A DNA stretch of 64,000 nucleotides from Acinetobacter pittii. GTDB lineage: Bacteria > Pseudomonadota > Gammaproteobacteria > Pseudomonadales > Moraxellaceae. Position numbers and translations under genes: made by a program. Location of the stretch: positions 496,001 through 560,000 of the forward strand of contig NZ_CP139286.1 of NCBI RefSeq assembly GCF_034067285.1, in the 5' to 3' direction. Shown here piece by piece: positions 1 to 8,339 of the stretch; position 1 is the stretch's first letter, and every line of letters begins with the position of its first letter. Below the pieces are notes generated by a model, which was not told where the DNA came from, searched no databases, and worked only from the letters and a program-made list of their open reading frames with translations.

Positions 1-1
1 T

Positions 2-625
2 TGTGCGGGTGGTGACATCAAAGACATGGCAGCTTTACGTGTTGAGGCAGCTAATGTTGGCAGTCTACAACCTTATGTGGATTTTAACCGCCGTTTTGGT
101 GCCATGCTTGAGCAAGTTGAAGCTGCACCGCAAACGGTTGTGGTGATTTTAGAAGGCGCGGTGTTAGGAGGTGGTTTTGGTCTAGCATGTGTTTCCGATG
201 TTGCCATTAGCCGTGACAATGCTCAGTTTGGTTTACCTGAAACTGGGCTGGGTGTGATTCCTGCGCAAATTGCTCCTTTTGTAGTGAAACGTATTGGTCT
301 AACTCAGGCTCGTCGATTAGCTTTATTAGGTATGCGCTTTGAAGGGCATACGGCACTGAATGTCGGTGTGGTTCATCAAATTGCACATAATGAAATTGAA
401 CTCGAACAAGCTTTACAAGAAACGATTCAGCAAATTAAACGAGTAGCTCCTCAAGCTTCGCGTGTGACTAAAGCACTGTTACATCGAACACTTAATGAAC
501 CTTTAAATGAATTGCTCGATGACGCAGCTCAGCAGTTTGCCCAAGCAGTTGGTGGAGCTGAAGGACAAGAAGGGACGATGGCTTTTATCCAAAAACGTTT
601 GCCAAATTGGGCTGATGAGTCATAA
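2..625 (+). CDS. Enoyl-CoA hydratase/isomerase family protein, 5' end cut off by the window
   Basis: The frame is open from base 2, reading CAGGDIKDM, so the start codon and roughly the first 50-60 residues lie outside the window. The protein is a crotonase-fold enzyme. CAGGDIK is the first oxyanion-hole loop, EGAVLGGGFGLA the second, and LPETGLGVIP carries the acidic active-site segment. The next gene, 18 bp downstream, is a biotin-dependent acyl-CoA carboxylase alpha subunit. That pairing occurs in leucine catabolism (3-methylglutaconyl-CoA hydratase, LiuC type) and in acyclic terpene catabolism (isohexenylglutaconyl-CoA hydratase, AtuE type). The sequence alone does not decide between these substrates, so no symbol is given. 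Confidence 0.88.
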   Translation, partial: CAGGDIKDMAALRVEAANVGSLQPYVDFNRRFGAMLEQVEAAPQTVVVILEGAVLGGGFGLACVSDVAISRDNAQFGLPETGLGVIPAQIAPFVVKRIGLTQARRLALLGMRFEGHTALNVGVVHQIAHNEIELEQALQETIQQIKRVAPQASRVTKALLHRTLNEPLNELLDDAAQQFAQAVGGAEGQEGTMAFIQKRLPNWADES

Positions 626-643
626 GAGATAAGGATAAAAATA

Positions 644-2584
644 ATGAAATTTTCAAAAGTACTGATTGCCAATCGTGGTGAAATTGCAGTTCGAGTTATG
701 CAAACAGCCAAAGCAATGGGCTATCAAACTGTGGCGGTTTATTCTGATGCAGACCGTAACGCTCGGCATGTACAAGAAGCCGATGAAGCTGTTTACATTG
801 GGGCATCTAAAGTATCCGAGTCTTATCTTTCCATTGCTAAAATTATCGAAGCCTGTAAAAAAACTGGGGCAGATGCTGTTCACCCCGGTTATGGTTTTTT
901 GTCAGAAAATACTGATTTTGCTCAGGCATGTATCGATAACCAGATTACGTTTATTGGGCCAACAGCTTCTGCAATTGAGCTCATGGGGAGTAAACGACTC
1001 TCAAAAATTGCCATGATTGAAGCAGGCGTTCCTTGTGTGCCGGGCTATGAAGGTGACCGACAAGACCTTGAGTATTTAGCGAAACAAGCTGAGCAGATTG
1101 GCTTTCCGATTATGGTCAAAGCCTCCGCGGGCGGTGGTGGCCGCGGGATGCGTTTGGTACAGCAGTCATCTGAATTGATTGAGGCATTACAAACAGCATG
1201 TTCAGAAGCTGAAAATGCTTTTGGTTCAGGTGAGCTTATTTTAGAAAAAGCAGTGATTGCGCCGCGCCATGTCGAAATTCAGGTTTTTGGTGATACACAC
1301 GGCAATTATGTTTATTTATTTGAACGGGATTGTTCAATTCAGCGACGGCACCAAAAGGTTGTTGAAGAAGCACCTTGTCCAGTCATGACTTCTGAACTAC
1401 GCCAGCAAATGGGTGAGGCCGCTGTAGCAGCAGCTAAAGCATGTGCGTATGTAGGTGCGGGAACTGTTGAGTTTTTACTTGATGCATCAGGTACATTTTA
1501 TTTTTTAGAAATGAATACCCGTTTGCAGGTAGAGCATCCTGTTACTGAACTCATTACAGGTTTAGATTTAGTTGAGTGGCAGTTGCGTGTTGCCAATGGC
1601 GAGCAGTTGCCCTTACAACAACATGAGTTGACCTTAACTGGGCATGCAATTGAAGTGCGCCTGTATGCAGAAGATCCACGGCAAGATTTCTTACCACAAA
1701 CAGGACAAGTTCTGCGTTGGCAGCCAGCAACTTTGCCAAATGTACGGATTGATCATGGGATGTTAGTAACTGATGAGGTTAGTCCGTTTTACGATCCGAT
1801 GGTAGCAAAGGTGATCGCATATGGTAAAACGCGTGAGGATGCGATTCGCTTACTCGCTCGTGCTGTGGATGATAGTGTTTTGCTAGGTGTAAATAGCAAT
1901 AAACAGTTTTTGGTCAATTTACTGCGACATCCAATTGTTGTTGCTGGTGATACCAATACTGCGTTCATTCAACAGCATTTTCAAAATGACAGCAGTCTAC
2001 ATAAGCAGGTTCTATCTTTAGAAACTTTAGCAATTGCTGCGGCATTATTTAGCCAAAGTAACGGTACGGCAATGTGGCAAACTGGCCTAGGTGTGCCATT
2101 ACCATTAAAGCTTAAATATGATGATCAGCAAGTTCAATTGCAGCTTTCATCGCTAAATAATACGTTTACGGTACAGCTCTGCGATCAATCAGTATGTATT
2201 GAAGTGCTCGAAAGAACGGCAGAACAATTAGTTTATTTAATGGATGGTGTACGTCGCCGTGTGCAATATGTGCTGGATGATGATCAACTTTATTTAGATC
2301 GAGATAATGGCAATGTTGCAATTCGCAACGTAACTTATGCTGCCCCAGAAATAGTGGATGTGCCCGGCGATGGCAAAATTCGTGCTCCGATGGATGGCGC
2401 TGTAGTGAATATCTTGGTTGATAAAGGTGATCAAGTCGTGAAAGGTCAAACTTTACTAGTTCTTGAAGCCATGAAAATCCAACAGCAGATTAAATCTGAT
2501 GTTGATGGGGTGGTTGATGAAGTTTTAGGTCAACAAGGGCAACAAGTAAAAAAACGGCAAATGTTATTTACGATTCAAATCTAA
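644..2584 (+). CDS. Biotin-dependent acyl-CoA carboxylase alpha subunit (methylcrotonyl-/geranyl-CoA carboxylase type)
   Basis: A 646-residue protein that carboxylates its own biotin with ATP and bicarbonate and passes the carboxyl group to a separate beta subunit, presumably encoded upstream of the window. Domains in order: biotin carboxylase N-lobe (about 1-115, starting KVLIANRGEIAVR); ATP-grasp with the glycine loop GGGGRGMR near residue 165; biotin carboxylase C-terminal domain (about 335-445); a linker; and a biotinyl domain from about 575. Lys611 in LEAMKIQ is the expected biotin attachment residue (usual form EAMKM). It sits 18 bp after the crotonase gene in one operon, and a hairpin follows the stop. 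A branched-chain acyl-CoA such as methylcrotonyl-CoA or geranyl-CoA is more likely than acetyl-CoA because of the hydratase neighbour. Confidence 0.93.
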   Translation: MKFSKVLIANRGEIAVRVMQTAKAMGYQTVAVYSDADRNARHVQEADEAVYIGASKVSESYLSIAKIIEACKKTGADAVHPGYGFLSENTDFAQACIDNQITFIGPTASAIELMGSKRLSKIAMIEAGVPCVPGYEGDRQDLEYLAKQAEQIGFPIMVKASAGGGGRGMRLVQQSSELIEALQTACSEAENAFGSGELILEKAVIAPRHVEIQVFGDTHGNYVYLFERDCSIQRRHQKVVEEAPCPVMTSELRQQMGEAAVAAAKACAYVGAGTVEFLLDASGTFYFLEMNTRLQVEHPVTELITGLDLVEWQLRVANGEQLPLQQHELTLTGHAIEVRLYAEDPRQDFLPQTGQVLRWQPATLPNVRIDHGMLVTDEVSPFYDPMVAKVIAYGKTREDAIRLLARAVDDSVLLGVNSNKQFLVNLLRHPIVVAGDTNTAFIQQHFQNDSSLHKQVLSLETLAIAAALFSQSNGTAMWQTGLGVPLPLKLKYDDQQVQLQLSSLNNTFTVQLCDQSVCIEVLERTAEQLVYLMDGVRRRVQYVLDDDQLYLDRDNGNVAIRNVTYAAPEIVDVPGDGKIRAPMDGAVVNILVDKGDQVVKGQTLLVLEAMKIQQQIKSDVDGVVDEVLGQQGQQVKKRQMLFTIQI

Positions 2585-2587
2585 TAA

Positions 2588-2615
2588 AAAATGCCACCTT
2601 TTATGGGTGGCATTT
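2588..2615. terminator. Bidirectional intrinsic terminator between convergent genes
   Basis: An inverted repeat with stem AAATGCCACC / GGGTGGCATTT and a TTTTAT loop. It lies between the stop of the carboxylase gene and the stop of the minus-strand hypothetical gene, with A/T runs on both sides. Confidence 0.75.
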
Positions 2616-2637
2616 AGCGGATTGCATAGGCAAATTC

Positions 2638-3297
2638 TTAAGCAATTAATTGTGTATAAGCACAGTACAAATAGCCCAAAATCGCTAAAGCAACTACAGG
2701 GGCAATAATCTTTGACCATGTAGGTACAGAAATTTCGACAGCTTGTTCTTCAATATGCACGTCATCATGATGAGGTTGGGCTTGGTGAACCATTTGGTTG
2801 AACTCCTTCATTGTTGCATCCAATGATAGCTCTTCTTGTTCCACAGGTTTAGAACCAATTAATTCATTTAGATGGTTTGTTGACCAAACCCAATCTTCTG
2901 CTTGACCTGATAAATGCTCGATCTGACCTAAAATTAATTCTTTTAAGCCATTATGCCCAAAACCACCTGTCTCATCGAGCTGGTTAAGTTCTGCTAACTG
3001 CAAAGTTAAAATTTCAGAAATACTCTGTTCGAGTTCTGAATTTTTTAAAGTCGACTGATTATGTTTAGAAGTCGTTAAATGACGAGCAACTTCTTGAATA
3101 TAAAGTGGATCTGAGGTTTTGATTTCTTGATAAATCTTATTGTCATTCTGACGCCATAAACTAATCAGTTTTCCAAGCGTAAGAATATTCACCTCATCAA
3201 TCAGTTTATTTTTTTCATTAACTGGATATTGATTTAAAAGCTGAGGCTTTTGAATTTTTATCTGCTCAGCAAAGTATTGGACTAAATCAAATGCCAT
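2638..3297 (-). CDS. Hypothetical tail-anchored protein downstream of sspB
   Basis: A 219-residue protein of no family I recognise. The N-terminal 180 residues are hydrophilic and largely helical in character, with acidic clusters (EEQEELSLD, HHDDVHIEE). A single hydrophobic segment near the C-terminus (about 196-215, IIAPVVALAILGYLYCAY) would make it a tail-anchored inner-membrane protein with a cytoplasmic body. There is no signal peptide. It starts 17 bp after sspB and is probably the last gene of the sspA-sspB transcript, ending at a bidirectional terminator. Co-transcription with a ClpXP adaptor hints at stress physiology or proteolysis, but no function can be read from the sequence. Confidence 0.8.
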   Translation of the reverse strand: MAFDLVQYFAEQIKIQKPQLLNQYPVNEKNKLIDEVNILTLGKLISLWRQNDNKIYQEIKTSDPLYIQEVARHLTTSKHNQSTLKNSELEQSISEILTLQLAELNQLDETGGFGHNGLKELILGQIEHLSGQAEDWVWSTNHLNELIGSKPVEQEELSLDATMKEFNQMVHQAQPHHDDVHIEEQAVEISVPTWSKIIAPVVALAILGYLYCAYTQLIA

Positions 3298-3314
3298 GCT
3301 TTCTTCCTCTAAAT

Positions 3315-3749
3315 TTAATCTAAAATTCTTAACGTCGGTTTTTTCTTAGTCGATGTTGTTTCAGTTGCTTCTTGTACTTCTGACTCTACTGTATCTTCTA
3401 TAGGCATTACATTGGCATATTCTTCAGGGTCAAAGAATAAACCTTGTCCATTCTCACGTGCATAAATCCCTAGAACAGCTTGAATAGGAACATAAATATC
3501 TTTTGATGCTCCCCCAAAACGAGCTGAAAAGGTAATAGCTTCATTGGTAATAAGTAATTGATGAACAGCATGCGGCACGATATTTAAAACGATTTGTCCA
3601 TCTTTAACAAATTGTTGTGGAACATCGGTATGTGGCTGTGTCGCATCAACTAATAGATAAGGCGTAAGTTGGTTATCACAAATCCATTCATAGATTGCAC
3701 GAGCAAGATAAGGACGTGTAGGGGTTAAATCAATAGTTTGCTCAGACAT
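3315..3749 (-). CDS. sspB: ClpXP protease specificity-enhancing factor SspB
   Basis: A 144-residue adaptor that tethers ssrA-tagged and other substrates to the ClpXP protease in the cytoplasm. The N-terminal substrate-binding domain (about 1-108) contains the characteristic segments RPYLARAIYEWICDN, HTDVP and FSARFGG. It is followed by an acidic, probably disordered linker (VMPIEDTVESEVQEATE) and a short C-terminal tail, KPTLRILD. That tail corresponds to the ClpX-docking XB motif (LRVVK in E. coli). The length is usual for the family. The gene begins 6 bp after the sspA stop, so the two are translated from one message. Confidence 0.95.
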   Translation of the reverse strand: MSEQTIDLTPTRPYLARAIYEWICDNQLTPYLLVDATQPHTDVPQQFVKDGQIVLNIVPHAVHQLLITNEAITFSARFGGASKDIYVPIQAVLGIYARENGQGLFFDPEEYANVMPIEDTVESEVQEATETTSTKKKPTLRILD

Positions 3750-3755
3750 ATCACG

Positions 3756-4409
3756 CTATTCCATATTTAATAGTTCATTGTAACGGTTTTTCTCTTGAGG
3801 CGTCATCGATTTAGCAAAAGAAGGCCGTTCAAAGATACGTTTACAGTACAAAAATATAGGTCGACAGTGCTGTTTGGGTAAATCAATTCCCATGCTATTT
3901 AATCTTAAAAAGATAGGGGCAAGCATGCAGTCTAAGATTGTAAAACTCTCAGACATGAAAAACGGAAAATGCTGAAATAGGGGAGTAAGTGAAATTAATG
4001 TTTCACGTAGTTCTTTTTGAGCTTTTTGCTTTTGTTCAACATTTAGAGTGTCTGCATGTTTTAACATGTGATCTGCTAACTTGAACCAGTCGTTTTCAAG
4101 CCTCCAGATATACTGACGCTGTTCTGCACGCATCATAGGTGCATCGGCATACAGCTTACTTTGACGATAACGATCATCTAAATATTCAGCAATAATAGGA
4201 GCTGAAAATAACTTAAGATTTTGTTCTACCAGCATCGGTAATTGGTTATAAGGATTTAAACTGGCCAAATCTTCGTCTTCATGGTCAGTTACGATCAATT
4301 GATATTTGATTTGTTTTTCTGCTAATAAGAAACGAATCCAGTGAGAACGGAAATCATCAGCATGACTGTAAAGGGTAATCCCCTGAATAGAGGTGTTTTC
4401 GACCGACAT
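3756..4409 (-). CDS. sspA: Stringent starvation protein A, RNA polymerase-associated
   Basis: A 217-residue protein with a glutathione S-transferase fold. It has an N-terminal thioredoxin-like domain (about 9-85, with NPYNQLPMLV and the APIIAEYLDDRY segment) and an all-helical C-terminal domain. Members of this family bind RNA polymerase holoenzyme and alter promoter choice during starvation. They are not active glutathione transferases, and no catalytic Ser/Tyr/Cys motif stands out here. The gene is upstream of and nearly contiguous with sspB. The rplM-rpsI operon lies just upstream on the same strand, separated by a terminator at 4535-4565, so sspA probably has its own promoter between 4410 and 4530. 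Confidence 0.95.
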   Translation of the reverse strand: MSVENTSIQGITLYSHADDFRSHWIRFLLAEKQIKYQLIVTDHEDEDLASLNPYNQLPMLVEQNLKLFSAPIIAEYLDDRYRQSKLYADAPMMRAEQRQYIWRLENDWFKLADHMLKHADTLNVEQKQKAQKELRETLISLTPLFQHFPFFMSESFTILDCMLAPIFLRLNSMGIDLPKQHCRPIFLYCKRIFERPSFAKSMTPQEKNRYNELLNME

Positions 4410-4534
4410 ATCACAAGACGACGTGGTTGAGTGAATCGATTAGGATACTAAAAATACTCTAGGAAATCACGGTTCTAAAGAGATAGTTTGTTTATATTTA
4501 TAAGTTTGCATTTAATGCTTTTATTTACGTAATA

Positions 4535-4565
4535 AAAAAGCCTTGGAAAAATCCAAGGCTTTTTG
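4535..4565 (-). terminator. Intrinsic terminator of the rplM-rpsI operon
   Basis: A perfect stem AAAAAGCCTTGGA / TCCAAGGCTTTTT with a short A-rich loop, 18 bp past the rpsI stop codon on the minus strand. The T run is on the downstream (minus-strand) side. Confidence 0.85.
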
Positions 4566-4583
4566 TCCAACTCGATAAACGAA

Positions 4584-4970
4584 TTAACGTTTAGAGAATT
4601 GAGGACGTTTACGAGCTTTACGTAAACCAAGTTTCTTACGTTCAACTTCACGAGCATCACGAGTAACGAAACCAGCTTGACGTAGAACAGGTTTTAAAGT
4701 TTCGTCAGCAGCGATAAGCGCACGAGTAATACCGTGACGGATCGCGCCAGCTTGACCACCGATACCACCACCTTTAACAGTAATGTAAAGGTCAAACTTT
4801 TCAGTAACTTCTAAAAGTTCTAAAGGTTGACGAACAACCATACGAGCAGTTTCACGACCGAAATATTGCTCTAAAGTACGGTTGTTAATAACGAGTTTAC
4901 CTGTACCAGCTGACAAGAAAACACGTGCAGTTGCGGTCTTACGGCGACCTGTACCATAATTAGTAGCCAT
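4584..4970 (-). CDS. rpsI: 30S ribosomal protein uS9
   Basis: A 128-residue complete S9. It has the N-terminal [16 protein letters not shown] motif, the central [15 protein letters not shown] segment, and the C-terminal tail ending RPQFSKR whose terminal Lys-Arg reaches the P-site tRNA. It lies 12 bp downstream of rplM, the conserved bacterial pair, and is transcribed on the minus strand to the terminator at 4535-4565. The protein is a component of the small-subunit head. There is nothing unusual in length or residues. Confidence 0.98.
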   Translation of the reverse strand: MATNYGTGRRKTATARVFLSAGTGKLVINNRTLEQYFGRETARMVVRQPLELLEVTEKFDLYITVKGGGIGGQAGAIRHGITRALIAADETLKPVLRQAGFVTRDAREVERKKLGLRKARKRPQFSKR

Positions 4971-4982
4971 GTGCTGTATCCC

Positions 4983-5411
4983 TTAGATGTCCAAAACTTG
5001 TGGCTGTTGAGCAGCATGCGGATGCTCAGTACCAGCGTACACTTTCATTTTTTTGATCATTGCATAACCAAGAGGACCTTTTGGTAACATGCCTTTAACC
5101 GCTTTTTCAAGAACAGCTTCAGGTTTGTGAGCGATTAACTTCTCGAAGTTAGTCTCACGGATACCACCAGGGAAACCAGTATGGCGATAATATTTCTTAT
5201 CAAGTGATTTTTTACCAGTCACTTGAACTTGTTCAGCATTAATCACAACGATGTAATCGCCAGTGTCAACGTGAGGAGTATAAGAAGTTTTGTGCTTACC
5301 GCGTAAACGACGAGCGATTTCAGTCGCAAGGCGACCTAAAGTTTTGCCAGAAGCATCAACAACATACCAGTCATGTTGAACTTCAGCTGGCTTAGCGCTG
5401 AGAGTTTTCAT
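4983..5411 (-). CDS. rplM: 50S ribosomal protein uL13
   Basis: A 142-residue complete L13, an early-assembly protein of the large subunit. Recognised by [20 protein letters not shown], the [17 protein letters not shown] segment and the [16 protein letters not shown] region. It is the first gene of the rplM-rpsI operon. The promoter (TTGTGA-17-TAGAAT) and a structured 5' leader directly upstream are described separately. The Shine-Dalgarno-like AGGT lies within the second leader hairpin, which fits the known autogenous control of rplM in gamma-proteobacteria. Confidence 0.98.
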
Positions 5412-5413
5412 TA

Positions 5414-5459
5414 AACCACTACCTATTATAGTTGGTTTGGACTATGGAATCTGTCCAAA
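5414..5459 (-). promoter_or_regulatory. Structured 5' leader of rplM, two consecutive hairpins covering the ribosome binding site
   Basis: In mRNA order the first hairpin has stem TTTGGAC/GTCCAAA (5436-5459). The second has stem AACCA-A-CTA / TAG-TGGTT (5414-5437) with an AGG-containing loop just before the rplM ATG. The two stems overlap by two bases, so they compete slightly. Autogenous repression of rplM-rpsI by L13 through a leader structure is established in E. coli. That this leader works the same way is inference. Confidence 0.5.
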
Positions 5460-5473
5460 CAAAAGGAGCGAGC

Positions 5474-5502
5474 ATTCTAAACGAGTTTGTTCAAAGTCAC
5501 AA
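5474..5502 (-). promoter_or_regulatory. Sigma70-type promoter of rplM-rpsI
   Basis: On the minus strand, -35 TTGTGA (5497-5502) and -10 TAGAAT (5474-5479) are separated by exactly 17 bp. They lie about 60 bp upstream of the rplM ATG. Confidence 0.65.
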
Positions 5503-5599
5503 GAAAAATCCAGTTTAAGCGAGATAATTTAATCCATAAACTGATGAATGTCAGATATGTTAAAATCAAACAAATTCTTGTTATGTGTCTGGAGTGATT

Positions 5600-6568
5600 G
5601 TGCTGCCATTATATGTCACTTCCGGTGAACCGGCTGGTATTGGACCGGATATTTGTTTGAGTTTAGCTACGCGGGTCGATCAGCGTCCAGTTGTGATCTT
5701 GGGTGATCGAGACTTATTAGCGCAACGCGCCCAAAAACTTGGTGTGGATATTCAATTTATAGAATATACCGGACAGCCTGAGTCATCTTCTCTGAATGAA
5801 CTTTATATAGAGCATGTACCTTTAGAGGCTGCGGTAATTGATGGTCAATTAAATCCAGCAAATGCAGCTTATGTATTAGAACAACTACGTCGTTCAGCTG
5901 ATTACGCAATGTCTGGTAAAAGTGTCGGGGTAGCTACGGCACCGGTGCAAAAATCAGTTATTAATGATGCTGGTATTTTGTTTAGTGGCCACACTGAATA
6001 CTATCAAGAGATTGCAGGCGTGGAACGTGTCGTCATGATGCTTGCAACTAAAACCTTGCGTGTTGCTCTAGCAACTACACATTTACCTTTAAGAGATGTA
6101 GCGGATGCGATTACCAAAGAACGGTTGCATCAGGTTATTGATATTTTACTACACGACCTAAAAACTAAATTTAAAATTACAGACCCACGTGTACTCGTGT
6201 GTGGTTTAAATCCCCACGCGGGTGAAGATGGCTATTTGGGTCGTGAAGAGATTGAGACTATTAATCCGGTACTCGAAAGTTATCGGGCGCAAGGGATGAA
6301 GATGAGTTTAAGCTTACCGGCCGACACCTTGTTTACCCCCGAACATCTTAAAAATGCAGATGCTGTACTTGCCATGTACCATGATCAAGGGTTACCTGTG
6401 TTAAAATCACAAGGGTTTGGTGAAGCCATCAATATTACATTGGGTTTGCCGTTCATTCGAACTTCGGTTGACCATGGCACTGCGTTGTCTTTAGCTGGGA
6501 CTGGTTTGGCAAAAAGCTCAAGTTTAAATGTCGCTGTTGATTTAGCTTTATCTTTAGCAGCGAGCTAA
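5600..6568 (+). CDS. pdxA: 4-hydroxythreonine-4-phosphate dehydrogenase PdxA
   Basis: An NAD-dependent enzyme of pyridoxal 5'-phosphate synthesis that oxidises 4-phosphohydroxy-L-threonine. Seen in the sequence: SGEPAGIGPDICLSLA at the N-terminus, ATAPVQKS, the metal-ligand histidines in SGHTEYY and GLNPHAGEDGY, and AMYHDQGLPVLK near the C-terminus. I chose the GTG at 5600 because GGAG (5591-5594) sits 5 nt before it. A longer in-frame GTG at 5585 would add five residues and place the GGAG inside the gene. The length is then 322 residues. It heads a plus-strand run pdxA-ksgA-apaH, a conserved association, with 23 bp to ksgA. Confidence 0.93.
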   Translation: MLPLYVTSGEPAGIGPDICLSLATRVDQRPVVILGDRDLLAQRAQKLGVDIQFIEYTGQPESSSLNELYIEHVPLEAAVIDGQLNPANAAYVLEQLRRSADYAMSGKSVGVATAPVQKSVINDAGILFSGHTEYYQEIAGVERVVMMLATKTLRVALATTHLPLRDVADAITKERLHQVIDILLHDLKTKFKITDPRVLVCGLNPHAGEDGYLGREEIETINPVLESYRAQGMKMSLSLPADTLFTPEHLKNADAVLAMYHDQGLPVLKSQGFGEAINITLGLPFIRTSVDHGTALSLAGTGLAKSSSLNVAVDLALSLAAS

Positions 6569-6591
6569 ATTTTTCATGTTGGAAATGTTCT

Positions 6592-7404
6592 ATGTATCAA
6601 ATTAATGCCCTAAACCCGAAAGATGAAGGGCATAAAGCTCGTAAACGTTTTGGTCAAAACTTCTTACATGATCAGCGAGTCATTGCCAAAATTGTGCGCT
6701 CTGTAAGTCCGCGTACGGGTGACAATATTGTCGAAATTGGACCGGGTCTAGCTGCCTTAACTTCTCCTTTAATTGGGGAGTGCGATGCGTTAACAGTGGT
6801 GGAGTTAGACCGTGACTTAGCTGCGGGTCTACCAGAACGTGTTCCACATCCAGAACGTTTGACGATTGTAGAAGCTGATGCATTAAAATATGACTTTAGC
6901 GAACTGGTAAAAGATGGCCGACCATTACGTGTAGTCGGTAACTTACCTTATAACATTTCAACCCCATTACTTTTTCATCTCTTGGAATTTGGCAGCAAAG
7001 TTAAAGATATGCACTTTATGCTGCAAAAAGAGGTGGTTGACCGTATTACTGCTGAACCGAATACGAAAGAATATGGCCGCCTGTCGGTAATGATTCAATA
7101 TTACTGTCAACCAACATTTTTATTTGAAGTACCAGCTGGTGCATTTAACCCACCACCTAAAGTAACGAGCGCTGTCTTCCGCCTTGTTCCTTATGATCAA
7201 AAGCCAATTACAGCAAAAGATGAAAAAGCTTTAGCTCGACTGGTCGCTCATGTATTTACTCAGCGCCGTAAAACATTAAGAAACAGTCTTAAAGGTATGA
7301 TCGCAGAAGATGGCTTTGAAAAGGCTGGTGTTGATCCGATGGCTCGTCCAGAAACTTTAACACTTGCTCAATTTGTTGCTTTGGCCGATCAAATGGTGGC
7401 GTAA
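6592..7404 (+). CDS. rsmA: 16S rRNA adenine(1518/1519) dimethyltransferase
   Basis: A 270-residue KsgA/RsmA that dimethylates the two adjacent adenosines in the 3'-terminal helix of 16S rRNA, using S-adenosylmethionine. It has the RKRFGQNFLHD N-terminal motif, the SAM motif I EIGPGLAALT, acidic motif VVELDRDLA, and the catalytic NLPYNIS (N6-adenine methyltransferase motif IV). The C-terminal helical domain has FTQRRKTLRNSL. Its TAA stop is followed immediately by the apaH ATG, so the genes are translationally coupled. An older name is ksgA. Confidence 0.97.
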   Translation: MYQINALNPKDEGHKARKRFGQNFLHDQRVIAKIVRSVSPRTGDNIVEIGPGLAALTSPLIGECDALTVVELDRDLAAGLPERVPHPERLTIVEADALKYDFSELVKDGRPLRVVGNLPYNISTPLLFHLLEFGSKVKDMHFMLQKEVVDRITAEPNTKEYGRLSVMIQYYCQPTFLFEVPAGAFNPPPKVTSAVFRLVPYDQKPITAKDEKALARLVAHVFTQRRKTLRNSLKGMIAEDGFEKAGVDPMARPETLTLAQFVALADQMVA

Positions 7405-8247
7405 ATGACTAAGCGTTTTAACTATGTTATTGGCGATGTGCAGGGATGTTTTGAAGCTCTAAAAGCCTTGCTTAAAGAAATACGTTTTGATCCAGATCAA
7501 GACTTTTTATGGTTTGCTGGGGATTTAGTTGCACGTGGTGAAAATTCAGTAGGGGCATTACGTTTTATTAAAAAACTTGCTGATCGTGGTGCTGCTGCAA
7601 CTGTACTTGGAAACCATGACCTGACTTTAATTGCGGGTGCACGTGGTTTAAAAGAGATTAAAGCAAAAGATCGGACTCAAGATGTTATTGATGCGATTGA
7701 TGGTGATGAGTTAATCGACTGGCTACGTAAACAGCCATTATGTCTATTGCCAAACGAGCATACGATCCTTACTCATGCTGGTATACCTTGTATTTGGGAT
7801 GCACAAAAAGCTGTAACGTTAGCAAAAGAGGTTGAGGCTGTACTTGCAAACGAAGATTTATCTGTATTAGATGCTTTTTTGGCAGACATGTATGGTTCAA
7901 AACCAGATTTGTGGGAAGATCACCTAACGGGTTCGGCACGTTTACGTTGTATTACTAATTATTTGACTCGCATGCGTTTAACCAATGCAGAAGGGGCTTT
8001 AGAGTTTAGTTTTAAAGATTCTTTGGATGCGCCAATGCCGGAAGGTTATTTCCCTTGGTTTGAATTCCCGAGCAAAGCCGCACAAACTCATCAAATTATT
8101 TTTGGTCATTGGGCTGCGCTCGAGGGCAAAACTGTTAATGAGCAAATCCAGAATATCGATGGTGGCTGTGTTTGGGGTAGAAAATTAATAGCTTATCGAC
8201 TTGAAGACAAAGAAATTTTTTCTGTTGAAAATCCTGTGCAAATATAA
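7405..8247 (+). CDS. apaH: Symmetrical bis(5'-nucleosyl)-tetraphosphatase ApaH
   Basis: A 280-residue phosphoesterase that hydrolyses Ap4A to two ADP and can decap Np4-capped RNA. The calcineurin-like metal motifs are visible in order: GDVQGC (near residue 11), GDLVARG (near 40), GNHDLTL (near 68), HAG in LTHAGIP (near 125), and a late GHWAALEG. It starts at the base after the ksgA stop with no intergenic space. Downstream there is a bidirectional terminator at 8303-8328. Confidence 0.97.
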   Translation: MTKRFNYVIGDVQGCFEALKALLKEIRFDPDQDFLWFAGDLVARGENSVGALRFIKKLADRGAAATVLGNHDLTLIAGARGLKEIKAKDRTQDVIDAIDGDELIDWLRKQPLCLLPNEHTILTHAGIPCIWDAQKAVTLAKEVEAVLANEDLSVLDAFLADMYGSKPDLWEDHLTGSARLRCITNYLTRMRLTNAEGALEFSFKDSLDAPMPEGYFPWFEFPSKAAQTHQIIFGHWAALEGKTVNEQIQNIDGGCVWGRKLIAYRLEDKEIFSVENPVQI

Positions 8248-8302
8248 GAAAAGCAATGCTTTTCTATGAGTGCAAGATGAAGTTTCTAGCTGAATTAAAA
8301 AT

Positions 8303-8328
8303 AAAAAAGCCGCATAAGCGGCTTTTTT
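8303..8328. terminator. Bidirectional terminator between apaH and a DUF2147 gene
   Basis: A stem AAAAAAGCCGC / GCGGCTTTTTT with an ATAA loop. It lies between the convergent stops of apaH and the minus-strand gene, with T runs in both directions. Confidence 0.85.
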
Positions 8329-8339
8329 ATTGGGAACTA

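Noticed and set aside
653..1739. Antisense and shifted frames inside the carboxylase gene
   Set aside because: The sense frame has a full set of biotin carboxylase motifs; the others have no recognisable domain and no ribosome site.
4475..4660. A 61-codon minus frame overlapping the rpsI 3' end and terminator
   Set aside because: It runs through the terminator hairpin and overlaps rpsI out of frame.
5585..5599. Longer pdxA start at GTG 5585
   Set aside because: The only good ribosome site (GGAG) would then lie inside the gene; GTG 5600 has correct spacing.
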